DNA of 20,561 nucleotides from JAJCZB01 sp964350195 (GTDB lineage: Bacteria > Babelota > Babeliae > Babelales > Vermiphilaceae), in assembly GCA_964350195.1 (NCBI GenBank), contig CAYGJB010000019.1, positions 1 to 20,561 on the forward strand. Direction: 5' to 3'. Below, piece after piece: positions 6,886 to 15,586 of the stretch. Made by a program: the position numbers and the translations under genes. Positions within the stretch are counted from its first letter, which is position 1, and every line of letters begins with the position of its first letter. The notes beneath the pieces are model-generated. The model made no database searches, was not told the origin of the DNA, and saw nothing but the letters and a program-made list of their open reading frames with translations.

Positions 6886-9420
6886 TTATTGGCAGGATTC
6901 GCAATCTTCATTTTCTATTGAACATGATGCCGGTGCTACTTGCCGGCCATTTCCATTAGCATTCATTACTGATCGTTTCTGAGTAAACCCAAATTTCTTT
7001 GCATCCAAAGTGGATTTTTCAATTTGGCTGGCACCCAGTGTACGCAAGTAATACATAGTTTTTAACCCTGCTCGCCATGCAGTGAGATAAATTTCATTGA
7101 GCAGCTTCCCGGATGCTCCTTGAACAAATACATTGTGAGATTGACTCTGATCAATCCATTTACCTCGTGCTGCCGTAATGTTCACCAAATGCTTTGGATC
7201 TATGGCAAACACCTCTTTATATTTCTCACGTAACGCCACTGGGATTCGAGAAATATCGCTTACATTGCCATCAAAATATTTAAGTTGATCAAGCATATCC
7301 TGGTCCCAAAGACCACATTGTTTTAAATCCTCAACTAAAAACTTATTTACAACGGTAAATTCGCCCGTCATATTCGATTTTACGTAAATGTTTTTGTATA
7401 TCGGTTCAATACAAGGAACGCATCCTGCAATCGTTGAAATAGTTGCCGTTGGCGCAATCGCCATTGTATTTGAGTTACGCATACCATGCGCTTTAACATG
7501 CTCACGAACAGGCGCCCAATCCATTTTGCCTTCACGACGATTAATAGTAATCGGCACACCACGCTCTTTCTCATAGAGATCAATTGTATCCGCAGGAAAG
7601 ATATTACGATCCCATTTTGATCCTTTATAAGAAGAGTAGGCACCACGCTCTTTTGCAAGCTCAGAAGAAGTTAGAATTGCTTGATAAGAAATACGCTCCA
7701 TTACATCATCTGCAAACTCGATAACCTCTTCTTGATCAAATGCCAGATTCAATTTATACAACGCATCCTGAAAGCCCATAAGCCCAAGACCAATAGGACG
7801 ATGGCGTAAATTGGAGGTCTTACCTTCTTCAGTAGGATAAAAATTGATGTTAATCACGTTATCAAGCATGCGAACAGCAGTACGCACTGTTTTAGAAAGA
7901 AGTTCGTTATCAAGCCTTCCATCTACCACATGGCGAGATAGGTTTACCGAACCTAGATTACAAACCGCTGTCTCATCTTTAGATGTATTAAGCGTAATTT
8001 CTGTGCACAAGTTAGAGCTGTGAATTACGCCTGCATGATCCTGCGGCGAGCGAACATTGCACGCATCTTTAAAGGTAATCCATGGATGGCCCGTTTCAAA
8101 AAGACGTGTGAGCATTTTTCGCCAAAGATCTTTTGCCTTAAGAATTTTAAATAGTTTAATAACACCATTTTTCGCCAACAATTCGTATTCTTCGTACCGC
8201 TTTTCAAACGCCATACCATAGAGACTATGCAAGTCTGGCGTTTCGTCAGGAGAGAAAAGCGTCCATGACTCATCTGCCAAAAGCCGTTTCATGAAAAGAT
8301 CAGGAACCCAATTTGCTGTGTTCATATCATGAGTACGGCGTCGCTCATCCCCTGTATTTCTACGTAGATCAAGAAAATCTTCTATTTCCATATGCCATGT
8401 TTCTAGATACACCACGCCAGCACCCCGACGTCTTCCACTACGGTTAATAGAAGCGATTGTATCATTGGCTACTTTAAGATACGGAATAACACCCTGGCTT
8501 TCTGTACGAATACTTTTAATCCATGAGCCACATGCTCGAATATTAGTCCAATCATATGCTACGCCACCAGACCATTTCGCCATCTGTGCACAATCACCGA
8601 TACATTTAAAAATATGATGAAGATCATCTGTCACAGTCGCTAAAAAACAAGAACTTAGCTGTGCTCGAGTAAGACCACTATGCAAAAGAGTAGGCGTACT
8701 TGGAAGGTACTGCATTTGAGAAATGAGATCATAAAACTCAATAGCTTTTTCATTCTTATTAGGCTCTTCAATAGCAAGCCCCATAGCAACACGCATCCAA
8801 AATGTTTGAGGTAGCTCGAGATACAAGCCATCTTCCGTTTTCATAAAATAGCGCTCATACAAAGTGCGCAAGCCCATATAATCAAAAAGATCATCTCGTT
8901 CTGGCACTAAGCTTGCAGCAAGCTTATCAAGATCAAACTCAAGAAGACGCTTATCAAAACTTTCTTGACTCACCCCTAAACTAATCCCCTTCTTGAGCTG
9001 CGCTCGGTACTCTTTATTAATGGCACTAAACAAAACTGATTTACCTACCACTATACGAAAGAGCTTTTTAAAAAGCATACGAGCAGCAACATACCCATAT
9101 GCTGGATCTCGTTCAATAAATGTTGCAGCTGCCATAATCTGTGCATCGGCAAGCTCTTTAAGCGTTATTTTATCAAAACAGTTTTTTACTGTTTCTTCGT
9201 ATAATAGCAAGCTATCTGTTTCTTCTTCATACCCTTTCTGCGCCCAAGCAATAGTACGCAAAATCAATTCTGAATTAAATATTTCCGGCGTTCCATCTTC
9301 TTTGGTTACTTTCCAATTAGCCGCTACATCTTTCTCACGGGGGGAAACATATGGTTGCTCTGAAAGCAACGTTTTATCTTGATCCATGGAGTCCTTTCGT
9401 TCGTTTTGGCGATTATTCAT
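6886..9420 (-). CDS. nrdA: Ribonucleoside-diphosphate reductase alpha subunit
   Basis: The catalytic subunit, 844 residues. An ATP-cone allosteric domain occupies about 35-125, a single copy. Active-site residues are all present: C258 (SSCFL) and C487 (VCNLGS) as the redox pair, N470-C472-E474 (NLCTE) with the thiyl-radical cysteine, and Y790-Y791 of the radical transfer path. C840 and C843 (CESC) form the C-terminal pair that hands reducing equivalents to the active site. Two starts have ribosome binding sites: ATG 9420 (AAAGGA, 7 nt) and ATG 9387 (AAAGGA, about 4 nt); I kept the longer one. nrdB starts 14 nt after this stop, so the two form an operon. Confidence 0.97.
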   Translation of the reverse strand: MNNRQNERKDSMDQDKTLLSEQPYVSPREKDVAANWKVTKEDGTPEIFNSELILRTIAWAQKGYEEETDSLLLYEETVKNCFDKITLKELADAQIMAAATFIERDPAYGYVAARMLFKKLFRIVVGKSVLFSAINKEYRAQLKKGISLGVSQESFDKRLLEFDLDKLAASLVPERDDLFDYMGLRTLYERYFMKTEDGLYLELPQTFWMRVAMGLAIEEPNKNEKAIEFYDLISQMQYLPSTPTLLHSGLTRAQLSSCFLATVTDDLHHIFKCIGDCAQMAKWSGGVAYDWTNIRACGSWIKSIRTESQGVIPYLKVANDTIASINRSGRRRGAGVVYLETWHMEIEDFLDLRRNTGDERRRTHDMNTANWVPDLFMKRLLADESWTLFSPDETPDLHSLYGMAFEKRYEEYELLAKNGVIKLFKILKAKDLWRKMLTRLFETGHPWITFKDACNVRSPQDHAGVIHSSNLCTEITLNTSKDETAVCNLGSVNLSRHVVDGRLDNELLSKTVRTAVRMLDNVININFYPTEEGKTSNLRHRPIGLGLMGFQDALYKLNLAFDQEEVIEFADDVMERISYQAILTSSELAKERGAYSSYKGSKWDRNIFPADTIDLYEKERGVPITINRREGKMDWAPVREHVKAHGMRNSNTMAIAPTATISTIAGCVPCIEPIYKNIYVKSNMTGEFTVVNKFLVEDLKQCGLWDQDMLDQLKYFDGNVSDISRIPVALREKYKEVFAIDPKHLVNITAARGKWIDQSQSHNVFVQGASGKLLNEIYLTAWRAGLKTMYYLRTLGASQIEKSTLDAKKFGFTQKRSVMNANGNGRQVAPASCSIENEDCESCQ

Positions 9421-9487
9421 GGCTTCATCCTTTTAATTTAAGGGTGCATTATCCCATCCGAGTTTTTTCAACGGCTCTCATCTTTTT

Positions 9488-9504
9488 AGTTGCACTATGC
9501 AACT
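9488..9504. promoter_or_regulatory. Palindrome upstream of nrdA, possible operator
   Basis: AGTTGCA and TGCAACT are perfect 7-base arms around CTA, 67 bp upstream of the nrdA start codon. The size and symmetry suit a dimeric repressor site. No regulator is encoded nearby and the sequence does not match the NrdR box as I know it, so this is only a candidate. Confidence 0.35.
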
Positions 9505-9564
9505 CAACATACTTGTGTGGATTTTTAGAAACGTGACAATGAGTAAATTGCTCTGCGCATGTAT

Positions 9565-9578
9565 GTACAATAATGTAC
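9565..9578. promoter_or_regulatory. Second small palindrome in the nrdA divergent region
   Basis: GTACA and TGTAC arms flank ATAA. It lies 144 bp upstream of nrdA. In AT-rich DNA a five-base arm is weak evidence, but it sits in the same non-coding region as the stronger palindrome at 9488-9504. Confidence 0.2.
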
Positions 9579-9827
9579 TGCCTAAAAAAAGCTAAATCAA
9601 ACAGTTTTTCATAATTTTTTCATAAAAATTTATTCTTCATTTTTTTAACAAAACAAACAGCAGATTAATTCATTCTGTATTAATTTAAAAGGGCATATAA
9701 AATTGTTTCAAATGATCGCCTGAAACAGCTAATAGGAATGTTTGAAAGAGATTTGAAAGACCAAATAAATATTTATGAGTCAATCAAAAAAGATAAGAAC
9801 CGAATTTAACCACTATCAGAAAATTTG

Positions 9828-9857
9828 TTGAATTGTGAAAGAGCATTATGCTAGAAT
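9828..9857 (+). promoter_or_regulatory. Candidate sigma70-type promoter of the second thioredoxin-like gene
   Basis: TTGAAT (9828-9833) and TAGAAT (9852-9857) are separated by 18 bp. A start about 7 nt downstream would leave a leader of roughly 30 nt containing AAAGGAGA before the ATG at 9895. Confidence 0.5.
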
Positions 9858-9894
9858 CATGGCACATTTAAACCAATGATTAAAGGAGACCGTA

Positions 9895-10509
9895 ATGAAC
9901 CGTAGTTTCCGATTTATATTTTTAACAGTAGCCTTCTCTTCTGGCTCATTTCAAGCACAAGTAGTTCATATTGGCGATGAAGATCAATATAAACAGGCTC
10001 TAAATAATAACCAGAATATGCTCGTTGAATTTTCTGCCGACTGGTGCAGCGTATGCAATGGAATAAAAAAACCATTCGAGGAAATTGCTAACGAAGGCGA
10101 ATTTAATAAAGTAGCATTCGTTCAGGTGGATGTAGATAAACTCGATTCAGTCAGCAAGCAAAACGGCATTGTAGGAGTTCCCACATTTGTATACATGGAA
10201 AATGGCAACAAAAAGGTAGAAGAAATTGGTGTCCAAAATATGCCGGCATTCAAAGATCACCTGAGAGAGAATATTCGTAAAACTTTCTCTCTTGCCCAAA
10301 ATGAGCCTATTGATGGCCAAATAGCACCAATAATGGAAGAAGAAGTTATACTTGATGTACAGCCTGCTGCCCCAAATCAAATCGTTGAACCCAATATTTT
10401 CATGCGCATATTTAATATGATTAAAAATTTCATTATAATGATTTTATCGAAGATTCAAGGCTTCTTTACCACTATTATTGATGCAATAAAAGGATTCTTT
10501 GGTGGCTGA
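9895..10509 (+). CDS. Secreted thioredoxin-like protein with C-terminal amphipathic tail
   Basis: The 204-residue product has a signal peptide (about 1-22, ending FQAQ), then a thioredoxin domain (about 23-130) with active site WCSVC at 50-54 and cis-proline P96 (GVPTF). WCSVC differs from WCGPC and recalls the central motifs of DsbD- or TlpA-type proteins. After a Pro/Glu-rich linker (135-165) comes a strongly hydrophobic, repeated Ile/Phe/Met stretch (168-203) with Lys or Asp every few residues, likely an amphipathic or membrane-inserting helix. So it may be an envelope thiol reductase attached by its tail. It is divergent from nrdAB, but its export signal argues against serving the cytoplasmic reductase. 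AAAGGAGA precedes the ATG; a terminator follows. Confidence 0.85.
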   Translation: MNRSFRFIFLTVAFSSGSFQAQVVHIGDEDQYKQALNNNQNMLVEFSADWCSVCNGIKKPFEEIANEGEFNKVAFVQVDVDKLDSVSKQNGIVGVPTFVYMENGNKKVEEIGVQNMPAFKDHLRENIRKTFSLAQNEPIDGQIAPIMEEEVILDVQPAAPNQIVEPNIFMRIFNMIKNFIIMILSKIQGFFTTIIDAIKGFFGG

Positions 10510-11808
10510 TTAAGTCTTCAGGGAAATGGATGAGGGAGCCTTTTCGGCTCCCTTTTTTTTTAAAAAAATAATTTGGGGATTGGGCTCATATAATAGTATC
10601 GGTTTTGCTTTAGCATAAAACTGTTCTAATCCCATTTTCGTAAGATCTGCCAATTGAGAATAATCAGATACATTGCCACACCATTCTCTCAATTTGGTTG
10701 TTCCTGCTGCCTTATCAAAAATACGAGAGAAAGAAAATGAAACCCCGCGCTGTTTAAAAAAATCCAGTACATCAACTAAAAGCTCAAACGAAGCAAACTG
10801 TGCATTGTCAGGAAACTGCAACCGTAATCCTGATGCAGTATGCGCTTTACGAGAGAGCATGTCTGGATGAGATTGAATATTATATTTTTTCAAAAGCGCT
10901 GCAAGCTTGTGCCATTCAAATGGGGGAATTCGTAAAGAATCAGGAAGAAGAATCATTTGAAATGCCCACTGCGTACCAATGCCCACATCAAAGGGAGCTA
11001 CCTCACCAAGCATTCCCAAAAAACTGTAGCCATAAGAAGCTTGCTGAGAGGGAATATTAGGAGAAAGCTTAGCAAGAAACGGCGAAACATTCGTACGAGT
11101 ATATTCTTTCATGGGCACAATATGAATTGGCGCCGGCTTTTGTAAAATATACTTATTAAAGTAGAGAGCAAGCTCCCCCGCTGTCATACCATGTCGAAGG
11201 GGAATTGAGACCATAGAGATAAAAGAATTTAATCCTGGATCAACAAGAGGCCCTTCCATATGAGCACCCAGCAAATTTGGGCGATCAAGAATAATAAGCG
11301 GCTTATTAAATTCCGCAGAAGCTTCCAATGCACAAAGCATAGTGGATATATAAGTATAGTGACGCATCCCTGCGTCCTGAATATCGTACACCAAAGCATC
11401 TAGTTGCTTCACTATGGCAGGATCTAATCTTTTTCCAACGATTGAGTAGTCCCCCCCGCGCCCATAGACACTCACAATAGGTATGCCCGTTTTTCTGTCA
11501 ACTCCATTTGCCACCGGCTTACCTGCAGGAACTTTACCATCAAATCCATGCTCTGGAGCTAAGATATAAAGGATGCGCAAACCGTGATCTCGAAGAATAT
11601 CAACGGTACGGCGCCCTGATTGGTCGCATCCGGTTTGATTGGTAATCAAACCAATTCGAGGCAAAATTGTTTTATTTAATTTAATGATATTAAAAGATGG
11701 ATCAGATAAGTTTTCAATTCCCAGCCTGAACGGCCACGCTGATGAAAAATTAAAAAGAAGAATCAGAATTGCAACCTTTGATAGTCGCCTATTCTCGTGA
11801 CCATTCAT
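10510..11808 (-). CDS. namZ: DUF1343 exo-beta-N-acetylmuramidase (NamZ/YbbC-like)
   Basis: The 432-residue product has a signal peptide (about 9-24), so it acts outside the cytoplasm. The family motifs are GLITNQTG at 53-60, LAPEHGFDGKVPAG at 83-96, a GIPIVSVYG block at 108-116, VYDIQDAGMRHYTY at 140-153 and an LDRPN-GAHMEGP block at 174-187. These are typical of DUF1343, whose Bacillus member NamZ releases terminal MurNAc from peptidoglycan fragments (GH171). Glu86 in PEHG is a probable catalytic residue by family knowledge. Its stop codon abuts the stop of the convergent thioredoxin-like gene with no gap, and its last codons run through that gene's terminator, which encodes the Lys-rich tail. 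AGGGGG precedes the ATG. Confidence 0.88.
   Translation of the reverse strand: MNGHENRRLSKVAILILLFNFSSAWPFRLGIENLSDPSFNIIKLNKTILPRIGLITNQTGCDQSGRRTVDILRDHGLRILYILAPEHGFDGKVPAGKPVANGVDRKTGIPIVSVYGRGGDYSIVGKRLDPAIVKQLDALVYDIQDAGMRHYTYISTMLCALEASAEFNKPLIILDRPNLLGAHMEGPLVDPGLNSFISMVSIPLRHGMTAGELALYFNKYILQKPAPIHIVPMKEYTRTNVSPFLAKLSPNIPSQQASYGYSFLGMLGEVAPFDVGIGTQWAFQMILLPDSLRIPPFEWHKLAALLKKYNIQSHPDMLSRKAHTASGLRLQFPDNAQFASFELLVDVLDFFKQRGVSFSFSRIFDKAAGTTKLREWCGNVSDYSQLADLTKMGLEQFYAKAKPILLYEPNPQIIFLKKKGAEKAPSSISLKT
10534..10560 (+). terminator. Rho-independent terminator of the thioredoxin-like gene, inside the namZ coding end
   Basis: GGGAGCC and GGCTCCC form a 7-bp GC stem with a 5-nt loop, followed by eight T's. 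It ends transcription of the forward gene 24 nt after its stop. The same bases encode the C-terminal residues of the convergent muramidase. On the reverse strand the hairpin lacks a T-run, so it acts in one direction. Confidence 0.88.
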
Positions 11809-11886
11809 GATTCCCCCTAACCCTAACTAACTTAAGAATCATACAGCTACGGTACCAGAATAGAATGTGTTGATGCAAGAAGTTAC

Positions 11887-11909
11887 AAAAAAGGGCCCTT
11901 TCGGGCCCT
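11887..11909 (-). terminator. Rho-independent terminator of hppA
   Basis: AGGGCCC and GGGCCCT form a 7-bp stem with a GAAA loop on the reverse strand, followed by six T's, 25 nt after the hppA stop codon. It separates hppA from namZ on the same strand; the rest of the 126-bp gap shows only the namZ ribosome binding site. Confidence 0.88.
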
Positions 11910-11934
11910 CAATAGGCTTTTTCAGTGTTGCTTA

Positions 11935-13911
11935 CTAACCAATTAATACAAGAAGAAGTGAAACTACAGCCATAAGCTTAATAAGAATATTAAGTGCTGG
12001 ACCAGATGTATCTTTAAAAGGATCCCCCACTGTGTCGCCAATTACAGCAGCTTTATGTGCTTCTGATCCTTTACCACCAAGATGCCCTGCCTCAATATAT
12101 TTTTTTGCATTGTCCCATGTGCCGCCAGCGTTTGCCATCATAAGAGCAAGTAATACACCCACCACTGTAGAACCAACCAATAAGCCACCAAGCGCTGTAA
12201 CACCCAATGAATATTTCACAATAATTGGCAGAAGAACGGTAATAATTCCAGGTAATATCATTTCATGAAGAGCTGCTTTAGTACTGATCATTATGCATCT
12301 CTTATAATCAGGCTCTGCTTTACCTTCCATGAGACCAGCAATCTCTTTAAATTGTCGGCGTACTTCGAGCACCATCTGCAATGCTGCATGCCCTACTGAA
12401 CGCATCGTAAGAGCAGAAATTAAAAATGGCACAGTAGCACCGATAAATATACCAGTCATTACCAGCGGATCCAATACATTGAGTCCAGCGATTCCTGCTT
12501 CTTGTGCATAGGCTGAAAAAAGAGCTAATGCAGTTAAAAGTGCTGAACCAATTGCAAACCCTTTGCCCATTGCTGCAGTAGTATTACCAAGTGCATCAAG
12601 CTTATCAGTAATTTTTCTTACATCGGGATCAAAACCAGCCATTTGTGCAATACCCCCCGCATTATCTGCAATTGGGCCATATGCATCCACGGTCATCGTG
12701 ATACCAACAGTCGCAAGCATCGAAACAGCCGCAAGAGATACACCAAACAAGCCACCACCATACATATGAGCAATGAGTACAATCCCAGACAAAATAATCA
12801 CTGGCGCTACCGTAGACTCCATGCCCACCGCTAAGCCTTCGATTAAATTAGTTGCTGCTCCAGATTCAGAGCTTTTAGCAACACCAACCACCGGTTCTCC
12901 ACCGGTATAATGTTCAGTGATAAGACCAATAACAACACCACCAATACAACCTAAAAAGATTGAATAATAAAGGTTTGCTTGAAGATCGAAATAACCGAGA
13001 TAAAAGTATGAAGCTACAAGAAGAAAAGCTATTGCAAAGTAAGTTGCATTACGTAGCATTGCTGCTGGATTTGAACGAAAAACAAAATTAGATAGAAGGC
13101 CAAGTACAGAACCTCCCAAACCAAACACCGCAAGCATTAAAGGTAAGGTTACATATGATGCCAATGATCCATAATGAGCGATTGCAAGTATCATTGAAGA
13201 ATAGAGAGCGCCCACATACGATTCATAAATATCAGCACCCATACCAGCCGTATCACCAACGCAGTCGCCTACATTATCAGCGATCACTGCAGGGTTTCTC
13301 GGATCATCTTCCGGAATACCTGCTTCTACCTTGCCTACAAGATCCGCACCAACATCTGCTGATTTAGTATAGATACCACCACCAATACGAGCAAAAAAGG
13401 CTACTAAACTTGCGCCAAGCCCAAATGAAGTAAGAAGCATCACAAAGTCAAATCGATCTGAAAAAAGATAATACAATGAACCAAGACCAAGCAACCCAAA
13501 GCTTGCTACCGCAAATCCCATCACGCCACCACCAAAAAGAGCAACGAGAAATGCCGCATGTTCGCCGCTTTCTTTTGCTGCCATCGTGGTTCGCACGTTA
13601 GCAAGGGTGGCTGCCTTCATGCCAAGATAACCGGTAATGAGAGAAAGCAATGAACCAGCAATAAAAACCGCTGCTGATAGAGGAGAAAACAAATAACCCA
13701 AAACACCCGAAATAAGCGCTACCGCAACAGCAATCAAACGATACTCTTCTTTGAGAAACGTCATAGCCCCTTCTTTGATTGCTTCTGCTATACGTCGTGC
13801 CTTTTCATTGTCTACTCGTATGGCATTGATACGACTCAATAACCCAATTACCACCATAAGACCACAAAATGCCGTACCAGCAAAGATCAAAAAATAGTGC
13901 TGCAGTAACAT
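11935..13911 (-). CDS. hppA: Membrane-bound ion-pumping pyrophosphatase, K+-dependent type
   Basis: A polytopic membrane protein of 658 residues that couples pyrophosphate hydrolysis to H+ (or Na+) export. The catalytic signature DVGADLVGKVE is at 186-196, followed by DDPRNPAVIADNVGDCVGD. The second substrate region is DAYGPIADNAGG (409-420), and the third is GGTWDNAKKYIE with GDTVGDPFKDTSGP near the C-terminus. GNTTAAMGKG at 442-451 has Ala and Gly where K+-independent enzymes have Lys and Thr, so K+ dependence is predicted. Which ion is pumped cannot be settled by reading. In a reduced bacterium it would recover energy from biosynthetic pyrophosphate. GGGAG lies 5 nt before the ATG. Confidence 0.97.
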   Translation of the reverse strand: MLLQHYFLIFAGTAFCGLMVVIGLLSRINAIRVDNEKARRIAEAIKEGAMTFLKEEYRLIAVAVALISGVLGYLFSPLSAAVFIAGSLLSLITGYLGMKAATLANVRTTMAAKESGEHAAFLVALFGGGVMGFAVASFGLLGLGSLYYLFSDRFDFVMLLTSFGLGASLVAFFARIGGGIYTKSADVGADLVGKVEAGIPEDDPRNPAVIADNVGDCVGDTAGMGADIYESYVGALYSSMILAIAHYGSLASYVTLPLMLAVFGLGGSVLGLLSNFVFRSNPAAMLRNATYFAIAFLLVASYFYLGYFDLQANLYYSIFLGCIGGVVIGLITEHYTGGEPVVGVAKSSESGAATNLIEGLAVGMESTVAPVIILSGIVLIAHMYGGGLFGVSLAAVSMLATVGITMTVDAYGPIADNAGGIAQMAGFDPDVRKITDKLDALGNTTAAMGKGFAIGSALLTALALFSAYAQEAGIAGLNVLDPLVMTGIFIGATVPFLISALTMRSVGHAALQMVLEVRRQFKEIAGLMEGKAEPDYKRCIMISTKAALHEMILPGIITVLLPIIVKYSLGVTALGGLLVGSTVVGVLLALMMANAGGTWDNAKKYIEAGHLGGKGSEAHKAAVIGDTVGDPFKDTSGPALNILIKLMAVVSLLLVLIG

Positions 13912-14177
13912 AAAAGCTCCCGTAAGAATTTGAGGATTTACCGATAGGAATATTTTAGTAGACTATCAGAATACCCTTATTTTTCAAGCCTAGAGAGGCT
14001 TTTAAATGCTTAAACTTGTGTATGTATTAATCAGAATATACCCCATCACATTATCGATAATACAGAGCTATTGAAACACCTCATATAAATCTCTTCTTTC
14101 TTGTAACGATATTAGGAATTACTCCAAAATTAACTGAAAAAATTGGTTAAAAACATGTGATTCTGTGAATACTTTTT
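13912..14177. other. 266-bp intergenic region between murE and hppA
   Basis: It must hold the hppA promoter, but no convincing -35/-10 pair stands out. A small hairpin (AAGCCT/AGGCTT, 13986-14001) lies about 75 bp upstream of hppA. It carries a T-run only in the forward direction, where there is no gene, so it could be a leader structure. No terminator for murE and no credible small gene is seen. Confidence 0.5.
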
Positions 14178-15584
14178 TCATAGGCTTTTCAAGATTTTTC
14201 GCTCAGAAAAACGTATTTTTTTCTCTCCAACAAGCTGATACTCGTCTGGCCCTTTACCAAGAAGCGCAAGAATCGAACCTTTCTTTGATAACTCATACGC
14301 TTTTTTAATTGCTTTCTTTCTGTTCGGCTCAATTATTATAGTTGAACGTATTTCCTCAGGAATACCAGAAAGTATCCCTTCAACTATGTCCTCAGGATTT
14401 TCTGTACGTGGGTTATCAGTAGTGATAATAATCTGATCGCCGTAAAAAGCTGCCAGTTCACCCATTTCTGGACGACGACCAGAGTCTCGATCACCGCCAG
14501 CACCAAAAACTAGAACTAAATGATTCGTTAGAGGGCGAATTGTGCTAAATAGCGCCTTATAAGAAAGAGGGTTATGTGCGTAATCAATAATCGCCAATGC
14601 ACCATTTGAAAGCACATACTGCTCCTGCCTGCCCGGTATGCCGGGAAAGGAAACAAGGCCTGTTGCTATTTTTTTAGATGAAAGACCTACTTCCATCGCA
14701 CCCGCTATAGCAGCTAAAATGTTTGAAAGATTATAACTTCCCAAAAGCGTAGGGCATGCAATTGTATACTTTTTTTTTGATACGAATATCTCTGCAGAAA
14801 GCGAGAAATTCTTTGTAGCAAGTAAGTTCCCTGCTAACTCCGCTTCAACACCCATACCAAACCAATGAACACTTTTAGCTTCAATCCATTTAAGCCACGT
14901 ATCATCTTTATTAATCCAAGCAGAAGCGTTAAGTTTTCTAAACTTCAAAAGCTTTAATTTATCAGCTACGTACGCATCCATAGATCCATAGAACTCTAGA
15001 TGCTCTCGGCCGATATTGGTCATCAAAAGAGCACTAAATCTAAGTCCCTCAATACGATGCAGCGAAACGGCTTGGGCTGCCACTTCCATCACCACCCACT
15101 GCATACCGCTCTGAAACGCCTCTTTAAAAAAATTATGCAAATAGTCTGGCTGAGGAGTGGTTAAATGTGCAGGAAATCGCCGCGAACCAATAGCATTACC
15201 TGTAGTGGAAATAAGCGCCACTTTTATGCCAGCATTTTGCAAAATATGAAAAAGAATATTTGCAGTGGTCGTTTTACCCTTGGTACCAGTAATAGCGATT
15301 ATTTTTAATTTCCGATGTGCATAATCGGAGGCCTGAGCACTCAGCAAAGCGAGTGCTCTACGAGCATTAGCAACTCTTTTAAATTGAGCGCCATATAATG
15401 TAATAAGATCTTGTAGACCAAAAGGAAGTGATTGATCTGCAACAATTAATTGTGCCCCTTTTTCAAGAGCACATTTAATATACTCAGTACCATTATGCGT
15501 ATAACCTTGGATAACTACAAAGGTAGTTCCCCGTCCTACATGATCAGTATGACAGGTTACTGGATATATCTTATGACGAGGCAC
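14178..15584 (-). CDS. murE: UDP-MurNAc-tripeptide synthetase (MurE), DAP-type
   Basis: Adds the third stem residue to UDP-MurNAc-L-Ala-D-Glu in the cytoplasm. ITGTKGKTTTAN (98-109) is the Mur-ligase ATP loop, the HLTTPQP block follows near 138, the IDYAHNP and FGAGGDRD-GRRPEMG blocks follow in the middle, DNPR lies at 390-393 and GKGPDEYQ at 443-450. DNPR is the motif that selects meso-diaminopimelate over lysine. The start is GTG (15582-15584) with AAGGA seven bases upstream; an overlapping ATG is in another frame. The N-terminal domain is slightly short and its usual DSR motif reads TDH. It starts 2 nt after the symporter stop, so the two are translationally coupled. Confidence 0.95.
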   Translation of the reverse strand: MPRHKIYPVTCHTDHVGRGTTFVVIQGYTHNGTEYIKCALEKGAQLIVADQSLPFGLQDLITLYGAQFKRVANARRALALLSAQASDYAHRKLKIIAITGTKGKTTTANILFHILQNAGIKVALISTTGNAIGSRRFPAHLTTPQPDYLHNFFKEAFQSGMQWVVMEVAAQAVSLHRIEGLRFSALLMTNIGREHLEFYGSMDAYVADKLKLLKFRKLNASAWINKDDTWLKWIEAKSVHWFGMGVEAELAGNLLATKNFSLSAEIFVSKKKYTIACPTLLGSYNLSNILAAIAGAMEVGLSSKKIATGLVSFPGIPGRQEQYVLSNGALAIIDYAHNPLSYKALFSTIRPLTNHLVLVFGAGGDRDSGRRPEMGELAAFYGDQIIITTDNPRTENPEDIVEGILSGIPEEIRSTIIIEPNRKKAIKKAYELSKKGSILALLGKGPDEYQLVGEKKIRFSERKILKSL

Positions 15585-15586
15585 AT

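Larger units (their letters stand above)
9421..9894. other. 474-bp divergent intergenic region upstream of nrdA
   Basis: This is the longest gap in the window. It holds two palindromes (9488-9504 and 9565-9578), a candidate forward promoter at 9828-9857, and a short forward open stretch at 9684-9810. That stretch has no good start but could read as a helical peptide (…RLKQLIGMFERDLKDQ…). It might be a gene remnant or chance. I saw no match to the NrdR-box pattern and no RNA gene. Confidence 0.6.

Noticed and set aside
6872..6904. Upstream TTG start for nrdB
   Set aside because: It lies inside nrdA, has no good ribosome binding site and adds residues not needed by the family; the ATG at 6871 has AAGGA at the right distance.
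9895..10509. Thioredoxin-like protein as the electron donor of the adjacent ribonucleotide reductase
   Set aside because: It has a signal peptide and a membrane-like tail, while NrdAB is cytoplasmic; divergent position alone is not evidence.
12032..12834. Several open frames on the forward strand within hppA
   Set aside because: They are antisense to a gene with complete catalytic motifs and lack their own start signals or recognisable protein features.
14007..14075. 22-residue hydrophobic open frame, forward strand, between murE and hppA
   Set aside because: No ribosome binding site, very short, and its composition is what random AT-rich DNA gives.
14178..14215. Similarity between the murE 3' end and the terminal repeat (shared TTGAAAAGCCT)
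   Set aside because: The shared core is 11 bases in AT-rich sequence and the rest aligns poorly; likely chance.
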